Under the pieces are notes generated by a model. The model made no database searches and was not told the origin of the DNA. It saw only the letters and a list, made by a program, of their open reading frames with translations. 17,460 bases of DNA from positions 1 through 17,460 of the forward strand of contig JAQCIA010000007.1 in NCBI GenBank assembly GCA_027620105.1. The letters run 5' to 3'. The position numbers and the translations under genes are program-made. Positions within the stretch are counted from its first letter, which is position 1, and every line of letters starts with the position of its first letter. This DNA comes from Verrucomicrobiota bacterium (lineage in GTDB: Bacteria; Verrucomicrobiota; Kiritimatiellia; UBA8416; JAIOPI01). This document shows positions 15,027-17,460 of the stretch, one piece after another.

Positions 15027-15150
15027 CCGCCAATGGACGCGAACCGACGCAAATGACAAGGTTCGGACTGAAAACAAGTGCGCGTGTTGCCCTGCGGAAT
15101 GCGGGCCACAACCGCTTTCCGATTCGCGTCCATGCGTGTCCATTCGCGGC
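15027..15150. repeat. Inverted-repeat element in the gatA-gatB gap (AATGGACGCG family)
   Basis: The two ends are imperfect inverted copies. One arm (15150-15122, minus strand) starts CCGCGAATGGACACG, and the other (15027-15055, plus strand) starts CCGCCAATGGACGCG. About 22 of 29 positions agree. Each arm itself consists of near-tandem 10-base units of the form AATGGACGCG. The roughly 65-base centre has no recognisable coding content. The element fills nearly the whole gap and ends 13 bases before the gatB ATG. The motif resembles short tandem-unit repeats I have seen in PVC-type and environmental genomes, but that recollection is unchecked. Confidence 0.7.
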
Positions 15151-15162
15151 TTATCCGTTGCC

Positions 15163-16620
15163 TCATCCGATCCATCCTTCGCCTCGGGCGGTTTCGTTTG
15201 CATGGCCGACGCGGAGGACGTTTTCTTCTTTCATAGCCGGCCCCAGAATCTGCAACCCGATCGGCAGCCCTTCCGGCGTCGCGCCGCAGGGCACGGAGAG
15301 ACCGGCAATGCCGGCGAGGTTGGCGGTCACGGTAAAAATGTCGCCAAGGTACATCTGCAGCGGATCCTGCGTTTTTTCGCCGATCCGAAACGCGGGGGTC
15401 GGCGTACAGGGCGTCAGCAGCGCATCGCACACGGCGAAGGCCTGTTCGAAATCCCGGCGGATCAGCGTGCGCACCTTCTGCGCCTTGAGATAATAGGCAT
15501 GATGATAGCCGCTGCTCAGCACGTAGGTGCCGAGAATGATCCGGCGCTTCACCTCGGGACCAAAGCCGGCTGCGCGCGTGCGCTTGTACAGGTCCAGCGG
15601 ATCCTGCGCGTCGGCGCAGCGCTTCCCGTAGCGCACCCCGTCGAACCGCGCGAGGTTGGCGGACGCCTCGGCCGTGGCGACTATATAATAGGTGGCAATC
15701 GCGTAGGCCGTGTGCGGCAGACTGACCTCCACCACCCGCGCGCCGAGCGCGCGACAACGCGCAATGGCCTCGCGCACAGCCTTGTCCACGCCGGCATCAA
15801 GCCCCTCCACGCCATACTCCGCTGGCACCCCCAGCGTCACTCCCCGCAAGTCCGTGGTGAGTTGCGCCGCATAGGGCGGCACCGGCGCAGCAACACTCGT
15901 GGCGTCCAGCGGATCCACCCCGGACAGAATTTCCTGGAGCAGCGCGGCGTCGCGAACAGTGCGCGTCATCGGTCCGATCTGATCCAGCGATGACGCAAAG
16001 GCCGTCAGCCCGTAGCGCGAGACGCGTCCGTAGGACGGCTTCAAGCCGACGCAGCCGCAAAAGGCCGCCGGCTGACGAATCGACCCGCCGGTGTCTGTCC
16101 CCAATGCGCACAGCGCCAGCCCGCCGGCCACCGCCGCGGCCGAGCCCCCGCTCGAGCCGCCCGGCACATACGCGCGGTTGCGCGGGTTGCGGGTGACGTG
16201 CAACGCGGAGTTTTCCGTGCTGCCACCCATGGCGAACTCGTCCATGTTCGTCCGCCCCAGAAAGACCGCCCCTTCCGCACGCAGCCGGGCGATGGCCGTT
16301 GCGTCGTAGGGCGCCACATAACCATCAAGGATGCGCGAAGCACAGGTGCAGGGCTGGCCGCGGACGTTCAGCACATCCTTGACCGCAATCGGAATGCCGC
16401 ACAGGCGACCACCCTTGCCTGCCGCACGTGCGCGGTCCGCCGCCTCCGCCTCAGCGCGCGCGGTGTCCACATCCACGGACACAAAAGCCCCCAGATCCCC
16501 ATCGCGCGTCTGTATCTCCGCGGCCAGCGCGTCGACCAGGTCAACGGAGGTGCAATCCCCGTTATCGAGACGCGCCAGCGCGTCATGCACCGTGAGCGCG
16601 TTCAGTTCCGCCGCCGTCAC
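15163..16620 (-). CDS. gatA: Asp-tRNA(Asn)/Glu-tRNA(Gln) amidotransferase subunit A
   Basis: GatA is the amidase-signature glutaminase of GatCAB; it frees ammonia from glutamine, which travels to GatB. I choose the GTG at 16620, preceded by GGGAGG with five bases between, giving 485 residues, the usual length; an in-frame TTG at 16641 would add seven. The Ser-cisSer-Lys triad is intact: Lys81 in GIPIAVKDV, Ser156 in GGSSGGSAAAV, and Ser180 in TDTGGSIRQPAAF. Further family blocks are FLGRTNMDEFAMGGSTENS and, near the C-terminus, TPCTPTPAF and GLPIGLQILGP. It follows gatC after 238 bases, an unusually wide gap for this operon that is largely filled by a repeat element, and precedes gatB by 148 bases, again mostly repeat. 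Confidence 0.97.
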   Translation of the reverse strand: MTAAELNALTVHDALARLDNGDCTSVDLVDALAAEIQTRDGDLGAFVSVDVDTARAEAEAADRARAAGKGGRLCGIPIAVKDVLNVRGQPCTCASRILDGYVAPYDATAIARLRAEGAVFLGRTNMDEFAMGGSTENSALHVTRNPRNRAYVPGGSSGGSAAAVAGGLALCALGTDTGGSIRQPAAFCGCVGLKPSYGRVSRYGLTAFASSLDQIGPMTRTVRDAALLQEILSGVDPLDATSVAAPVPPYAAQLTTDLRGVTLGVPAEYGVEGLDAGVDKAVREAIARCRALGARVVEVSLPHTAYAIATYYIVATAEASANLARFDGVRYGKRCADAQDPLDLYKRTRAAGFGPEVKRRIILGTYVLSSGYHHAYYLKAQKVRTLIRRDFEQAFAVCDALLTPCTPTPAFRIGEKTQDPLQMYLGDIFTVTANLAGIAGLSVPCGATPEGLPIGLQILGPAMKEENVLRVGHANETARGEGWIG

Positions 16621-16631
16621 GCGCACCTCCC
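16618..16631 (-). promoter_or_regulatory. Ribosome binding site and GTG start of gatA
   Basis: GGGAGG (16631-16626) precedes the GTG (16620-16618) by five bases. The TTG alternative at 16641 has no such site. This decides the start and implies gatA is translated independently despite the insertion upstream. Confidence 0.7.
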
Positions 16632-16673
16632 GGCCATGCAAAGAACACGACGGCAGCGAACGCGGATCGGAGG

Positions 16674-16815
16674 CTCCCGCAGAGATGCAGAGTAGGCAGA
16701 GAATCCAGACTGAAATGCTTCCCTGCTCCTGCCCCGAAGCGACGTCTTACCGGTTCGGGAAGCGAGACCAAGTCCCCGCCAACTCCGCGCCTCTGCGGGA
16801 AATGCTTTCCCGCAG
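16674..16815. repeat. Inverted-repeat element in the gatC-gatA gap (CGCAGAG family)
   Basis: The left arm (plus strand, from 16674) reads CTCCCGCAGAGATGCAGAG and the right arm (minus strand, from about 16804) reads TTTCCCGCAGAGGCGCGGAG. CCCGCAGAG is identical in both, and most of the following 18 bases agree. The right end adds a perfect 10-base-pair hairpin, CTGCGGGAAA-TGC-TTTCCCGCAG (16793-16815). The centre is non-coding. It is unrelated in sequence to the element between gatA and gatB and to the two-stem repeat. Confidence 0.7.
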
Positions 16816-16858
16816 TCCTCCCCGTCGATTCTCGAAACCCACGCGCGCATCATCCCCC

Positions 16859-17161
16859 TTACTCCACAATCTTCGGCACGAGCAACAAGCCGTCCCGGCT
16901 CGCGGGAGCGTTGCGCAGCACGCTCGCCTGGTCCAACGAGGGGCGCGCCACGTCGCTGCGAAATACATTCTGCTGGAGGTGGGCATGGGAAGTGGGCTCA
17001 ATCCCGGTCACATCCAGACGGTCGATGGCCTGCACGTAGTCCACGATTTGCCCCAACTGCCCCTGAAACGTGGCGACTTCTTCCTCCGTCAACGCCAGCC
17101 GCGCCAGGTTGGCCACGTAGCGAACATCGATGCGATTGGCGGGCGCAGATTCAGCGTTCAT
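16859..17161 (-). CDS. gatC: Asp-tRNA(Asn)/Glu-tRNA(Gln) amidotransferase subunit C
   Basis: GatC is the small belt-like subunit that stabilises the GatA-GatB interface. The 100-residue length and pattern fit the family: the N-terminal helix VRYVANLARLALTEEEVATFQGQL (about 13-36), IVDYVQAIDRLDVTGIEPTSH (about 39-59), the V-R-D segment here FRSDVARPSL (67-76), and the final DGLLLVPKIVE. It is the first gene of the gat cluster and faces the lipoprotein gene across a 155-base divergent gap. No clear ribosome binding site precedes the ATG at 17161, and I see no convincing promoter in that orientation. Confidence 0.94.
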   Translation of the reverse strand: MNAESAPANRIDVRYVANLARLALTEEEVATFQGQLGQIVDYVQAIDRLDVTGIEPTSHAHLQQNVFRSDVARPSLDQASVLRNAPASRDGLLLVPKIVE

Positions 17162-17252
17162 GGTGCAACATGTGTAGATTGCAATGGGCCGACTTGGTCA
17201 GTTTGATAATTTTTTGAGGCTAGCCCGGAGTGCGGCCCGAAACAAGAACAGT

Positions 17253-17281
17253 TTGCCGCCACCGGCGGCCTTTGCTATCCT
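17253..17281 (+). promoter_or_regulatory. Candidate promoter of the lipoprotein gene, with hairpin in spacer
   Basis: TTGCCG (17253-17258) and TATCCT (17276-17281) are separated by 17 bases, leaving a leader of about 29 bases before the ATG at 17317. A perfect hairpin, GCCGCC-ACC-GGCGGC (17255-17269), overlaps the -35 and spacer. It could be an operator-like palindrome, or the hairpin could be unrelated. Confidence 0.45.
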
Positions 17282-17316
17282 TCTTTCAAGTTCGCGTGAC
17301 CGTATAAAGGAGCGCC

Positions 17317-17460
17317 ATGAAGACCAGCCTACGATTGATCCTGTGCAGCCTGCTCGCCGTCTCTATCTGCGGATGTTCCACGACCGTGAAGGATGCCAGC
17401 CCCACCGGCGCCAGTTCACTCTCCAAGCGCTATGATCAGCGCGATCTGATCAACTGGTCG
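17317..17460 (+). CDS. Lipoprotein, N-terminal part (cut by window edge)
   Basis: The only plus-strand gene, with 48 codons visible before the right edge. The start is fixed by AAAGGAG (17306-17312) four bases upstream. It has a lipoprotein signal peptide: basic MKTSLR, hydrophobic LILCSLLAVSI, and a lipobox ICGC with Cys20 as the probable lipidated residue, followed by STTVKDASPTGASS. The segment LSKRYDQRDLINWS recalls the beginning of the LpoB-type penicillin-binding-protein activator domain, in which a tyrosine/aspartate-rich turn leads into a long helix. That suggestion is tentative, since only 14 residues of the domain are visible. It is divergent from gatC and seems to have its own promoter. 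Confidence 0.8.
   Translation, partial: MKTSLRLILCSLLAVSICGCSTTVKDASPTGASSLSKRYDQRDLINWS

Noticed and set aside
15027..16815. CRISPR array or insertion sequence in the gat cluster
   Set aside because: The repeated units are short, imperfect and inverted, there are no evenly spaced identical direct repeats, and no transposase or cas gene is present.
17162..17252. Promoter for gatC in the divergent gap
   Set aside because: Several -35-like hexamers can be found, but none has an acceptable -10 at 16-18 bases, so I do not list one.
17184..17435. Plus-strand 83-codon frame at the right edge
   Set aside because: It overlaps the lipoprotein gene in another frame. The lipoprotein frame has a ribosome binding site and a signal peptide, and this one has neither.

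Overview
The window is GC-rich bacterial DNA, almost entirely one-directional: twelve protein genes lie on the minus strand and one partial gene at the right edge lies on the plus strand. The genes are housekeeping (methionyl-tRNA synthetase, PriA, QueA, thioredoxin reductase, GatCAB) plus a type IV pilus / type II secretion ATPase cluster and a stand-alone pseudopilin-like gene. Three things suggest a Gram-negative diderm of the PVC superphylum (Verrucomicrobiota, Lentisphaerota, Kiritimatiellota): the pseudopilin leader (FTLIELLVV, then LLPAVAKAR), the PilB-PilT-PilB-like ATPase set, and the dense small intergenic repeats. This placement is inference from sequence style; no rRNA or other phylogenetic marker was analysed.

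Layout, read right to left because that is the direction of transcription. Positions 17161-12939 hold gatC, gatA, gatB and a secreted protein of unknown function. The gatC-gatA and gatA-gatB junctions are each widened by a different imperfect inverted-repeat element. Positions 12801-8242 hold a tight ATPase operon: a GspE/PilB-like ATPase, pilT (TGATG overlap), then a second GspE/PilB-like ATPase 13 bases later. Positions 8106-5306 hold trxB and an ABC exporter joined by an ATGA overlap, behind a good sigma70-type promoter. Next come yjbQ (5182-4763), queA (4682-3603), a pseudopilin gene with its own promoter and a textbook terminator (3479-2865), priA (2633-390), and the first 75 codons of metG (226-1), which runs off the left edge. 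On the plus strand at 17317 a lipoprotein gene starts and runs off the right edge.

How the genes fit together: GatCAB converts mischarged Glu-tRNA(Gln) and/or Asp-tRNA(Asn) to the correct aminoacyl-tRNA, and QueA makes the queuosine precursor in tRNA. With MetRS these give a translation theme. The three ATPases would drive assembly and retraction of a pilus or pseudopilus to which the 204-residue pseudopilin could belong. TrxB supplies reducing power, and the exporter coupled to it probably moves a lipid or other hydrophobic substrate.

No intergenic gap exceeds 300 bases. The most interesting content is in these gaps: a two-stem repeat present three times (297, 2723, 5221), two further inverted-repeat families inside the gat cluster, and several promoters with palindromic GC-rich spacers. 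I found no CRISPR array, tRNA, rRNA, insertion sequence or defence system, and no convincing new multi-gene system. The gaps at 4683-4762 and 13494-13580 hold nothing recognisable beyond ribosome binding sites. The gap at 12802-12938 holds only a weak promoter candidate.
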